The position numbers and the translations under genes are program-made. Shown piece by piece: positions 1 through 4,932 of a stretch of 8,210 nucleotides of DNA (position 1 is the first letter of the stretch; each line of letters begins with the position of its first letter). Origin of the DNA: Roseburia sp. (GTDB lineage Bacteria; Bacillota; Clostridia; Lachnospirales; Lachnospiraceae); NCBI GenBank assembly GCA_030844625.1, contig JAUUNJ010000102.1, forward strand, positions 1-8,210. The letters run 5' to 3'. The notes beneath the pieces are model-generated. The model saw only the letters and a program-made list of their open reading frames with translations. It searched no databases and was not told the DNA's origin.

Positions 1-33
1 CATTAAATAATAGCATTATATGACACAGAGCAT

Positions 34-81
34 AAAAACAAAAAGTCGACCAGATTTCTATCTGGTCGATTTTTTGTTTTT
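34..81. terminator. Bidirectional intrinsic terminator
   Basis: A nearly perfect dyad. The core arms TCGACCAGA (46-54) and TCTGGTCGA (61-69) enclose a 6-base loop. They are flanked by AAAAACAAAAA (34-44) and TTTTTGTTTTT (71-81), which also pair; only the G45/T70 step is a wobble. Each strand therefore shows a GC-containing stem followed by a T-rich run. On the minus strand it lies about 50 bases after the stop codon of the HAD gene and should end that transcript. On the plus strand it would end a gene left of the window. The fold is read directly; termination in both directions is inferred from the symmetry. Confidence 0.9.
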
Positions 82-133
82 ATAGAAAAGCTCTTTGGAC
101 TTCTTTATTATAATTATTAGAATGAAATAGTTT

Positions 134-793
134 TTAAGGAATAAAAGTTTGGGTCGATATAAAATCTTTTACTTTTTCCAAATTACTAAATTTACCTAAA
201 ATAAGTTTTTCTATCTCTTCATCCGGTTGCCACAGATCCGGAACCATAATTGGATTACAGCCTGCTCTATGAGCTGCCAGCAATCCGTTTCTGGAATCTT
301 CCAGAGCATAGCAGTCTTTAGGATTTTCCTGTAATAATTCACAGGCTTTCAAATATATTTCCGGTTCCGGTTTTGAATGCTTTACCATATCACCACATAT
401 AATTGCCTGAAAATAATCAAATACATCTGCATCTTTTAAATGGCTTTCAACTTCCTGTCTGGAAGAAGATGAAGCAACTGCCATTTTGTAGCCTTCACCT
501 TTTAAGTAATCTAATAATACATATAATCCCTTTTTGACAGGAACTTTATTTTCAGAGTAATATTTTGTTAAAAAATCTTTTGAATATTTTCTAATGGTGG
601 CTGCATCATATCGATCACCAAACTCATCTTCCCAAACTTTTTGAGACATGGCAACGTTTAATCCCAAAGTTTTTAATGCCATATATCCGGCTTTTCCAAG
701 TCCGGCTTTTTCACCCGCATAATCCCATGCTTTCATAAAAACACTTTCTGTGTCGAACATAAGTCCGTCCATGTCAAATATTACTGCTCTCAT
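134..793 (-). CDS. HAD-superfamily hydrolase, beta-phosphoglucomutase-like subfamily
   Basis: This is a 219-residue cytoplasmic HAD phosphatase or phosphomutase of the PGMB-like (HAD-IA) group, full length for the family. All four HAD motifs are present: motif I FDMDGLMFDTE with nucleophile Asp7 and acid/base Asp9; a four-helix cap at about residues 15-85; motif II in the serine run at 108-111; motif III Lys141 in SKPEPE; and motif IV LEDSRNG with Glu165 and Asp166 as likely Mg ligands. The family transfers or removes phosphate on small sugar phosphates and related metabolites through a phospho-aspartate. The substrate cannot be told from sequence; true beta-phosphoglucomutase, a 2-deoxyglucose-6-phosphate-type phosphatase and a generic sugar phosphatase are all possible. 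The frame extends upstream to a TTG at 805, but that codon is part of the Shine-Dalgarno sequence, so ATG 793 is chosen. It is monocistronic, diverges from the operon starting at 1168 and is closed by the hairpin at 34-81. Confidence 0.93.
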   Translation of the reverse strand: MRAVIFDMDGLMFDTESVFMKAWDYAGEKAGLGKAGYMALKTLGLNVAMSQKVWEDEFGDRYDAATIRKYSKDFLTKYYSENKVPVKKGLYVLLDYLKGEGYKMAVASSSSRQEVESHLKDADVFDYFQAIICGDMVKHSKPEPEIYLKACELLQENPKDCYALEDSRNGLLAAHRAGCNPIMVPDLWQPDEEIEKLILGKFSNLEKVKDFISTQTFIP

Positions 794-799
794 AATATA

Positions 800-803
800 C
801 CTC
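800..803 (-). promoter_or_regulatory. Ribosome binding site that decides the HAD gene start
   Basis: On the minus strand the sequence reads TTGAGGTATATTATG. GAGG (803-800) sits 6 bases before ATG 793. Choosing the TTG at 805 instead would put the Shine-Dalgarno sequence inside the gene and leave only AT-rich sequence upstream. The first residues from 793 (MRAVIFDMDG) are also the standard N-terminus of the family. Confidence 0.85.
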
Positions 804-826
804 AATAATTAAAATTTGTTGAGATT

Positions 827-832
827 ATTATA
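827..832 (-). promoter_or_regulatory. Candidate -10 box of the HAD gene
   Basis: The minus strand reads TATAAT at 832-827, 33 bases before the ATG at 793. That leaves room for an untranslated leader of about 25 bases. The expected -35 position 17 bases further upstream holds only TTTTTA, so the promoter would be weak or activator-dependent. Confidence 0.4.
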
Positions 833-1036
833 CGATAATTCAATTATTTTAAAAAGAGATTTTTTGGCTATAGTATTTTGATGTATATTTGATAGTAAAA
901 ATAAGGATTAAAAGAAGTTATAATAGCATGAAAAATAGATGGAATTAATAATATATCAGCAATTGCAGGGAAAGTTTGTGAAACAATATGAAAAGAAAAA
1001 CAAAAGACGGAAAAGAACTCAATTTACAGGATAAAA
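833..1036. other. AT-rich intergenic stretch without a recognised gene
   Basis: This lies between the divergent HAD gene and the promoter of the 1168 operon. It is strongly A-rich on the plus strand. A plus-strand TATAAT occurs at 919-924, but no acceptable -35 box stands 16-18 bases before it (TTGATA at 889-894 is 24 bases away). A 34-codon frame (988-1092) has no convincing ribosome binding site. I see no hairpin, riboswitch or RNA gene here. Confidence 0.5.
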
Positions 1037-1078
1037 TGAAAAACGATAAAACTATATTGAAAAACGATAAAAAAATAT
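1037..1078 (+). repeat. 21-bp tandem repeat next to the -35 box (possible operator)
   Basis: Two adjacent copies, 1037-1057 and 1058-1078, match at 19 of 21 positions; the differences are CT at 1052-1053 against AA at 1073-1074. Each copy contains TGAAAAACGATAAAA. The repeat similarity continues into the TTGA of the -35 box (1058-1060 against 1079-1081). A period of 21 bp is two helical turns, so a protein bound to both copies would face the same side of the DNA. The HTH protein encoded in the operon (1631-1843) is one candidate ligand. The repeat is seen directly; its role is inferred. Confidence 0.6.
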
Positions 1079-1106
1079 TGACATTCAATTAAAATGCATA
1101 TATATT
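1078..1106 (+). promoter_or_regulatory. Sigma-A-type promoter of the DUF2975 operon
   Basis: A consensus -35 TTGACA (1078-1083), a 17-base spacer and TATATT (1101-1106) form a strong vegetative promoter. Transcription would start near 1113, about 55 bases before the ATG at 1168. The -35 box abuts and partly overlaps the 21-bp tandem repeat, which suggests that access to it is regulated. Confidence 0.8.
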
Positions 1107-1167
1107 ATAAGACAAGTGGAAAATATTTCTATTGTATAAAAAATTAGGAGATTGAAGGAGAAGAACA

Positions 1168-1620
1168 ATGGAGGGAACCATTACAAAAGTCACAAAAATA
1201 ATTTTGGACTTTATGTTTGTGGCAGGAATTATTATTACAGTGGCGCTGCCGTTAATTCTGAAACCCTATGGGAAATATATGGATACCCAATTATCCCAAT
1301 ATTTATGGCAGATGGTAACGATATTAGCATTTTGTGGAGTGTTTGCACTAATGATCATATGGGAATTAAGAAAGATATTTAAAACGGTTATTGCAGGCAA
1401 CTGTTTCGTCAGAGTAAACGTCACAAGCTTAAACAGAATGGCAAATTACAGTTTTGTTATTGCAGTTATAATGTTTATAAGGTGTGTTTTGTTTTACGTG
1501 ACATTGGCTGCTTTATCCATGGTTATGGTATTTATTATCGCAGGACTCTTCAGCAAGGTGCTGGCGCAGGTGTTTGACAGAGCAGTGACATACAAACTGG
1601 AAAATGATTTGACAATTTAG
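1168..1620 (+). CDS. DUF2975-family small membrane protein
   Basis: A 150-residue integral membrane protein with four predicted helices at about 12-31, 46-66, 93-112 and 114-130. The stretch between helices 2 and 3 (NCFVRVNVTSLNRMA, 78-92) and the C-terminal LENDLTI ending are the features I recognise from the DUF2975 family, whose biochemical role is unknown. The start is ATG 1168, preceded by AAGGAG (1155-1160) at 7 bases. An overlapping frame from 1152 lacks both a family match and good spacing. It is the first gene of the operon, followed after 10 bases by a Cro/CI-type HTH gene. That DUF2975-HTH order recurs widely in Firmicutes, so the pair probably acts as a unit, perhaps with the membrane protein sensing or modulating the regulator. 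That link is inferred. Confidence 0.88.
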   Translation: MEGTITKVTKIILDFMFVAGIIITVALPLILKPYGKYMDTQLSQYLWQMVTILAFCGVFALMIIWELRKIFKTVIAGNCFVRVNVTSLNRMANYSFVIAVIMFIRCVLFYVTLAALSMVMVFIIAGLFSKVLAQVFDRAVTYKLENDLTI

Positions 1621-1630
1621 GAGGTGCCAG

Positions 1631-1843
1631 ATGGGTATAAGAATTAATCTTGACGTGGTTATGGCACAGCGAAAAATTGGAGTGATGGAATTATCGGAGA
1701 AAGTTGGAATCACTCAGGCAAATCTGTCCATATTGAAAAATAACCGGGCGAAAGCAATTCGATTTTCCACGTTGGAAGAAATATGTAAGGCACTTAAGTG
1801 CCAACCGGGAGATATTATTGAATATGTGGAGGAGGATGTTTAA
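1631..1843 (+). CDS. Cro/CI (XRE) family HTH regulator, YozG-like
   Basis: A 70-residue protein that is essentially one helix-turn-helix domain. The HTH spans roughly residues 18-37, with LSEKVGIT forming helix 2 and the turn, and QANLSILKN as the recognition helix. It is followed by KAIRFSTLEEICKAL, the helices that usually close the domain, and CQPGDIIEY. This ending is typical of the small YozG-type regulators found next to DUF2975 genes. The ribosome binding site AGGAGG (1619-1624) overlaps the stop codon of the DUF2975 gene, and the stop codon of this gene touches the ATG of the next one, so translation is probably coupled. It has no ligand or dimerisation domain beyond the HTH. It most likely represses its own operon; the tandem repeat at 1037-1078 is the obvious candidate site. 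Confidence 0.92.
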   Translation: MGIRINLDVVMAQRKIGVMELSEKVGITQANLSILKNNRAKAIRFSTLEEICKALKCQPGDIIEYVEEDV

Positions 1844-3388
1844 ATGAGTTTTTATGAACAGGCATTTGTAAATAAGAATAATGACAATTCATCGGTTGAT
1901 GATAGAGAAATAAAAGAGTTTGAAATTTTGGGAGTTGCCGGCATAATATATGCAATCATTTTTGTGTTTTGTCTGTATAAGAATTTTATGGGAGTTACAA
2001 ATGTGGTATGGGCAGCCGCCACTGTAGGTTATATGATCTATATAGCAAAGAAATTTGAAAAAAACTGGAGAGCAATTAATACATTTATCAGTATTATAAT
2101 TATCCTGCTTGGTATTTCTAATTTTGTTACAGGAAATTATACCATAATTCTTTTTAACTATATTGCCATTGTATGTCTAATGATTGCAAATATGATGTAC
2201 CTGTTTTTTGATGTACAAAAGGTTAATGTGACATATCATCTGTTGTTGCTTATACAACTTGCGCTGGGGGTACTTATTGAATTTGGAACTCCGTTCCGGC
2301 AATTAAACATTTATTTAAAAAATCATAAACTCCAAAAGCATAGTAAGGTGATATATGTATTGATTGGTATTATAGCAGCGATTCCGGTATTTATTATCAT
2401 GTTGACGATTCTTGCCAGTGCAGATCAGGTATTTAAAGAAGTTTTCAGAAAACTGGGAGAGTGGTTAAGTATTGAGAACTTGATTGCAAATACATTTGGA
2501 ATCGGCGTTATGTTTGTTATAGGTTATATTGTTCCCTATGCTTTTACAAAAAATGTTCGCAGTGGAAAAGTTATTTTGAAAGAAGGAAAGAGTGGAACGA
2601 ACGAACCTGTTATTGCCATAATTGTAACCGGTATGGTTTCACTGTTGTATGTTTTGTTTTGTGCAATTCAGATTATATATTTGTTTCTTGGAAAGGGAAC
2701 ACTTCCGGTGGATTATTCTTATGCGGAGTATGCAAGGGAAGGTTTTTTCCAGCTATTACTGGTAAGCATATTTAATGTTATAGTGGTGATTGCGGGCATT
2801 GAATTTTTCAGGGAGAGTAAAATATTAAGAGTTATTCTTACCATAATCAGTGTTTGTACTTTTGTTATGATAGCTTCCAGCGCATATAGAATGGGAATGT
2901 ATATTGGTGAGTATGGACTTACTTTTACAAGAATCTTTGTTCTATGGGTATTACTTGTAATAACGCTGATCATGGCAGGATTAATATATCAATTGTTCCG
3001 ACAGAAATTTAATCTGTTTCAATATAGTCTGATTATTGTGGCTGTATGCTTTACCGCGTTCTCATTAAGTCATGTTGATTATTTTATAGCAAAATACGAT
3101 TTGAATATGTATGAAGAAATGAATGGCATGCATGAGGATGATCTGTACGGCACCCATAATTATGTAGATTATGATTATTTAATGTATTTGTCCACAGATG
3201 CTGCACCGGCAATGAAAGAGCATATAGACGTTATACATAAGTATATGGAAGAGAATGAATTGGAATTGAGAGACGTGGAGTGGTCATACCACTATTATGA
3301 AGAGGATGGAGAGAAATATAATAAAATAACAATGAGGAATTTCAATATTTCCCGATACACTGCCAGGTTGATTATGAAAAACTATTAG
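1844..3388 (+). CDS. DUF4153/DUF4173-family polytopic membrane protein
   Basis: A 514-residue protein with about 12 hydrophobic segments between residues 28 and 408 and a soluble C-terminal tail of roughly 105 residues. Recognisable family marks are LASADQVF (190-197) after a hydrophobic segment, YAREGFFQLL (296-305) before another, and the tail motif DYFIAKYDL...DYLMYLSTDAAPA (412-456). I assign it to the related DUF4153/DUF4173 group of unknown function and cannot separate the two by eye. The ATG follows the HTH stop codon directly, and GGAGGAGG (1828-1835) lies 8 bases upstream. The C-terminal residues 480-496 are rich in Tyr and Glu. A 14-bp direct repeat (3370-3383, 3388-3401) spans the stop codon. 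The context suggests a membrane complex or transporter controlled by the small HTH protein, but no substrate can be named. Confidence 0.82.
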   Translation: MSFYEQAFVNKNNDNSSVDDREIKEFEILGVAGIIYAIIFVFCLYKNFMGVTNVVWAAATVGYMIYIAKKFEKNWRAINTFISIIIILLGISNFVTGNYTIILFNYIAIVCLMIANMMYLFFDVQKVNVTYHLLLLIQLALGVLIEFGTPFRQLNIYLKNHKLQKHSKVIYVLIGIIAAIPVFIIMLTILASADQVFKEVFRKLGEWLSIENLIANTFGIGVMFVIGYIVPYAFTKNVRSGKVILKEGKSGTNEPVIAIIVTGMVSLLYVLFCAIQIIYLFLGKGTLPVDYSYAEYAREGFFQLLLVSIFNVIVVIAGIEFFRESKILRVILTIISVCTFVMIASSAYRMGMYIGEYGLTFTRIFVLWVLLVITLIMAGLIYQLFRQKFNLFQYSLIIVAVCFTAFSLSHVDYFIAKYDLNMYEEMNGMHEDDLYGTHNYVDYDYLMYLSTDAAPAMKEHIDVIHKYMEENELELRDVEWSYHYYEEDGEKYNKITMRNFNISRYTARLIMKNY

Positions 3389-3401
3389 ATTATGAAAAAC
3401 T
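3370..3401 (+). repeat. 14-bp direct repeat across the stop codon of the DUF4153/4173 gene
   Basis: GATTATGAAAAACT occurs at 3370-3383 and again at 3388-3401, a period of 18 bp. Because the period is a multiple of three, the second copy keeps the reading frame. After the TAG at 3386-3388 the frame continues for 20 more codons to a TAA at 3449-3451. It may be a local duplication that produced the present end of the gene. Confidence 0.6.
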
Positions 3402-3442
3402 TAAGAAATTATTCTGAAGAAGAGATGAAATCATTTTCTGTA

Positions 3443-3470
3443 TTGACATAAAGTCTGAAAATAATAATAT
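3443..3470 (+). promoter_or_regulatory. Candidate promoter of the PAP2 gene
   Basis: A consensus -35 TTGACA (3443-3448) is followed after 16 bases by TAATAT (3465-3470); other -10 choices in this AT run include TATATA at 3468-3473. The ATG at 3505 is 34 bases downstream. No terminator hairpin is visible between the preceding gene and this promoter, so read-through from the upstream operon is also possible. Confidence 0.6.
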
Positions 3471-3504
3471 ATAAATAAGAATAAAATTACAGAAGGAAAA
3501 TATT

Positions 3505-4059
3505 ATGGTTTTGGATTGGATGATTCTAAATGGAATTCAGGAGATATTTAAATGTGATTTTATGGATGTGATTATGCCCAAAATTACAAAGTTAGGTAAT
3601 GCAGGAATTATATGGATTGGCATAGGTTTATGTATGTTAATATCAAAGAAATACCGCAGACAGGGATTTATGGTGCTTATAGGGCTTCTGATGGGATTAA
3701 TCATAGGAAATGGATTAGTCAAGAATCTTGTGGCGCGCCAGAGACCCTGTTGGATTAATTCGGATTTTTTACTACTAATACCAAATCCCAAAGATTTTTC
3801 ATTTCCGTCAGGACATACACAGGCATCGGTGATAGCAGCAACAATTCTGACAATGTACAATAGAAAATGGGGCATTGTTGTAATACCATTGGCAGCGCTG
3901 ATTGCATTTTCAAGATTATATTTGTATGTACATTTTCCGTCTGATGTTTTGGGCGGAGCAATTATGGGGCTCATCATAGGGGTGGGAACATTTATCATAG
4001 GAGAAACTATTTTAAGGAGAATAGAGTTGCAGAAGAAGCAGCGGATACAGAATCATTAA
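3505..4059 (+). CDS. PAP2-family membrane phosphatase
   Basis: A 184-residue membrane phosphatase of the PAP2 superfamily (PgpB/BcrC type). All three signature motifs are intact: K73-x6-R80-P81; P101-S-G-H104; and S136-R137-x5-H143-x3-D147. In this family His143 is the phosphorylated nucleophile, assisted by Asp147, and His104 is the acid. Hydrophobic segments lie at about 31-47, 55-72, 104-117, 123-140 and 148-166, with a basic C-terminal tail (RRIELQKKQR). Likely substrates are undecaprenyl pyrophosphate, phosphatidic acid or phosphatidylglycerophosphate; sequence alone does not decide. GAAGGA (3492-3497) lies 7 bases before the ATG. It has its own candidate promoter and is not clearly linked to its neighbours. 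Confidence 0.93.
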   Translation: MVLDWMILNGIQEIFKCDFMDVIMPKITKLGNAGIIWIGIGLCMLISKKYRRQGFMVLIGLLMGLIIGNGLVKNLVARQRPCWINSDFLLLIPNPKDFSFPSGHTQASVIAATILTMYNRKWGIVVIPLAALIAFSRLYLYVHFPSDVLGGAIMGLIIGVGTFIIGETILRRIELQKKQRIQNH

Positions 4060-4091
4060 TGTGAAAACAAAAAATAGTTTGAGAAACAATC

Positions 4092-4120
4092 TTGATTTTA
4101 TTTTATTCCTAGTATATTAT
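4092..4120 (+). promoter_or_regulatory. Promoter of the Rrf2-family regulator
   Basis: TTGATT (4092-4097), a 17-base spacer and TATTAT (4115-4120) fit a sigma-A promoter. The -10 box falls in the centre of the palindrome at 4102-4130, so a bound repressor would block RNA polymerase directly. The leader would be about 55 bases. Confidence 0.7.
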
Positions 4121-4130
4121 TAGGAATAAA
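4102..4130. promoter_or_regulatory. Palindromic operator, probably autoregulatory for the Rrf2 protein
   Basis: TTTATTCCTA (4102-4111) and TAGGAATAAA (4121-4130) are exact reverse complements separated by 9 bases, giving a 29-bp dyad site. Rrf2/IscR/CymR regulators are homodimers that bind dyad sites of roughly this size, and many repress their own genes. The site covers the -10 box of the promoter that drives the Rrf2 gene 53 bases downstream. There is no T-run after it, so it is not a terminator. The dyad is seen; binding is inferred. Confidence 0.75.
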
Positions 4131-4182
4131 GGGTAGTCTGATAAGAAAACTATCAGCCATACGGTTTATTAGGAGGCAGATT

Positions 4183-4593
4183 ATGATGATTTCGACAAAA
4201 GGGCGTTATGCGCTCAGAGTTATGATAGATTTAGCTCAAAATAATACAGGAGAGTTCATTTCATTAAAAGATGTGGCCAAAAGACAGAATATTTCCATGA
4301 AATATCTTGAAATGATTGTTTCATTATTAAACAAAGGAAAGATGGTGGAAAGCCAAAGAGGAAAATCCGGTGGATACAGACTGGCAAGAAAACCTTCGGA
4401 ATATACAATTGAATCTATACTAACATTGACAGAAGGAACATTGGCACCGGTTAATTGTCTGGAAACGGGAGCAAAAAATTGCGAGAGAGCAGCAAATTGT
4501 ATTACCTTACCTTTATGGAAAAAACTGGATAAGGTAATAGGCGAGTATCTGGAAAGTGTAACATTGGAAGATCTGATTGAAAGCAATGTTTAA
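4183..4593 (+). CDS. Rrf2-family transcriptional regulator with putative Fe-S cysteines
   Basis: A 136-residue protein of the Rrf2 family (IscR, NsrR, CymR, RsrR). The N-terminus ISTKGRYALRVMIDLA and the winged HTH (about residues 26-68, with ISMKYLEMIVSLLNK as recognition helix and GKSGGYRLAR as wing) are standard. Residues 92, 100 and 106 are cysteines spaced C-x7-C-x5-C in the loop where IscR and NsrR bind a Fe-S cluster, so it probably senses iron-sulfur or redox/NO status; CymR-type members lack these cysteines. The start is ATG 4183, preceded by AGGAGG (4171-4176) at 6 bases; a second ATG follows at once and is equally possible. It has a promoter with an operator-like palindrome and a terminator, so it is monocistronic. 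No iscS, iscU or suf gene is adjacent, so its targets lie elsewhere or it acts only on itself and distant loci. Confidence 0.93.
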   Translation: MMISTKGRYALRVMIDLAQNNTGEFISLKDVAKRQNISMKYLEMIVSLLNKGKMVESQRGKSGGYRLARKPSEYTIESILTLTEGTLAPVNCLETGAKNCERAANCITLPLWKKLDKVIGEYLESVTLEDLIESNV

Positions 4594-4629
4594 CACATAA
4601 AATCAAAAAATTAATTTGTATATTTTTAG

Positions 4630-4667
4630 AAAAGCAGGGAAATGATTATGGGTTTCCCTGCTTTTTT
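4630..4667 (+). terminator. Intrinsic terminator of the Rrf2-family gene
   Basis: AAAGCAGGGAAA (4631-4642) pairs perfectly with TTTCCCTGCTTT (4653-4664), extended by A4630/T4665, around a 10-base loop. A T run (4662-4667) follows the GC core. It lies 37 bases after the stop codon and separates this gene from the glucanase unit. Confidence 0.93.
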
Positions 4668-4771
4668 ATGTGAATAATAATCCGATTTAGATGGTTATAT
4701 GCGAACTGAGTGAAAAAAATTATTTTTCTATATCTATAATAAGGTCTTATACAAAATAAAATTGTGCCACT
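4668..4771. other. Intergenic stretch with no recognised gene
   Basis: This AT-rich stretch lies between the Rrf2 terminator and the tandem repeat before the glucanase gene. A TATAAT occurs at 4735-4740 on the plus strand, but the -35 position upstream is only an A run. No reading frame with a ribosome binding site and no clear hairpin is visible. Confidence 0.5.
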
Positions 4772-4809
4772 AAAATATGGACACTTGATAAAAATAAGGA
4801 TACTTGAAA
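4772..4809 (+). repeat. 19-bp tandem repeat running into the -35 box of the glucanase promoter
   Basis: Copies 4772-4790 and 4791-4809 match at 16 of 19 positions; both contain the pattern AAAATAnGGAnACTTGAnA. The end of the second copy is the TTGAAA that serves as the -35 box. This placement fits a direct-repeat activator or repressor site controlling the glucanase. No regulator gene lies beside it except the Rrf2 protein, whose palindrome looks different. Confidence 0.55.
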
Positions 4810-4832
4810 ACAGGAGGACAATATTTTAATAT
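4804..4832 (+). promoter_or_regulatory. Candidate promoter of the GH81 glucanase gene
   Basis: TTGAAA (4804-4809), a 17-base spacer and TAATAT (4827-4832). Transcription would start near 4839, leaving a leader of about 95 bases before the ATG at 4933. An AGGAGG at 4812-4817 in the spacer has no start codon at a suitable distance and is probably chance. Confidence 0.6.
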
Positions 4833-4840
4833 AACAGTGG

Positions 4841-4866
4841 AAAAGTATACTCTATAGTATATTTTT
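4841..4866 (+). other. AT-rich hairpin at the start of the glucanase leader
   Basis: AAAAGTATACT (4841-4851) pairs with AGTATATTTTT (4856-4866) around the loop CTAT, with one G-T wobble, and ends in a run of six T (4862-4867). It lies right after the predicted transcription start. It could be a weak attenuator, a 5' stabilising stem or a protein-binding dyad. Its GC content is too low to be sure of terminator activity. Confidence 0.35.
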
Positions 4867-4881
4867 TATTAAACGAACATC

Positions 4882-4902
4882 ACACTTCAGTTGAAGAAGT
4901 GT
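4882..4902 (+). other. Small hairpin in the glucanase leader
   Basis: ACACTTC (4882-4888) and GAAGTGT (4896-4902) can pair around a 7-base loop. A competing pairing CTTCA/TGAAG uses some of the same bases. It ends 20 bases before the ribosome binding site, so it does not hide that site. Its function is unknown. Confidence 0.35.
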
Positions 4903-4922
4903 ATGAAATAAATTTTCTAAAG

Positions 4923-4928
4923 AGGAGG
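4923..4928 (+). promoter_or_regulatory. Ribosome binding site of the GH81 gene
   Basis: AGGAGG stands 4 bases before ATG 4933, slightly close but very strong. A second in-frame ATG at 4945 would have 16 bases of spacing. A start at 4933 gives the signal peptide a normal positively charged N-terminus (MKRFMKK). Confidence 0.8.
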
Positions 4929-4932
4929 AACT

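Noticed and set aside
889..924. TTGATA and TATAAT as a plus-strand promoter
   Set aside because: The spacer is 24 bases, too long for sigma-A, and the consensus promoter at 1078-1106 lies closer to the operon.
988..1092. Small 34-codon frame MKRKTKDGKELN... containing the 21-bp repeats in frame
   Set aside because: No good ribosome binding site (AGGGA is about 12 bases away), very lysine-rich as expected for A-rich DNA, and it runs into the -35 box of a consensus promoter. Kept only as an alternative reading of the repeat.
1152..1382. Plus-strand frame of 76 codons overlapping the start of the DUF2975 gene
   Set aside because: Its translation has no family character, its ATG precedes or overlaps the ribosome binding site of the real gene, and the overlapping frame encodes a recognisable DUF2975 protein.
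3537..3998. Minus-strand frames of 153 and 68 codons opposite the PAP2 gene
   Set aside because: They are antisense to a gene with all three PAP2 motifs intact; no ribosome binding site or recognisable domain.
4102..4130. The palindrome as a terminator of the PAP2 gene
   Set aside because: It is AT-rich, not followed by a T run, and centred on a promoter -10 box, so an operator is the better reading.
4236..4586. Minus-strand frame of 116 codons opposite the Rrf2-family gene
   Set aside because: Shadow of the regulator gene; no domain and no upstream signals.
4812..4817. AGGAGG upstream of the glucanase as the ribosome binding site of a lost small gene
   Set aside because: No ATG, GTG or TTG stands 4-12 bases downstream and a stop codon follows soon; it falls inside the promoter spacer.
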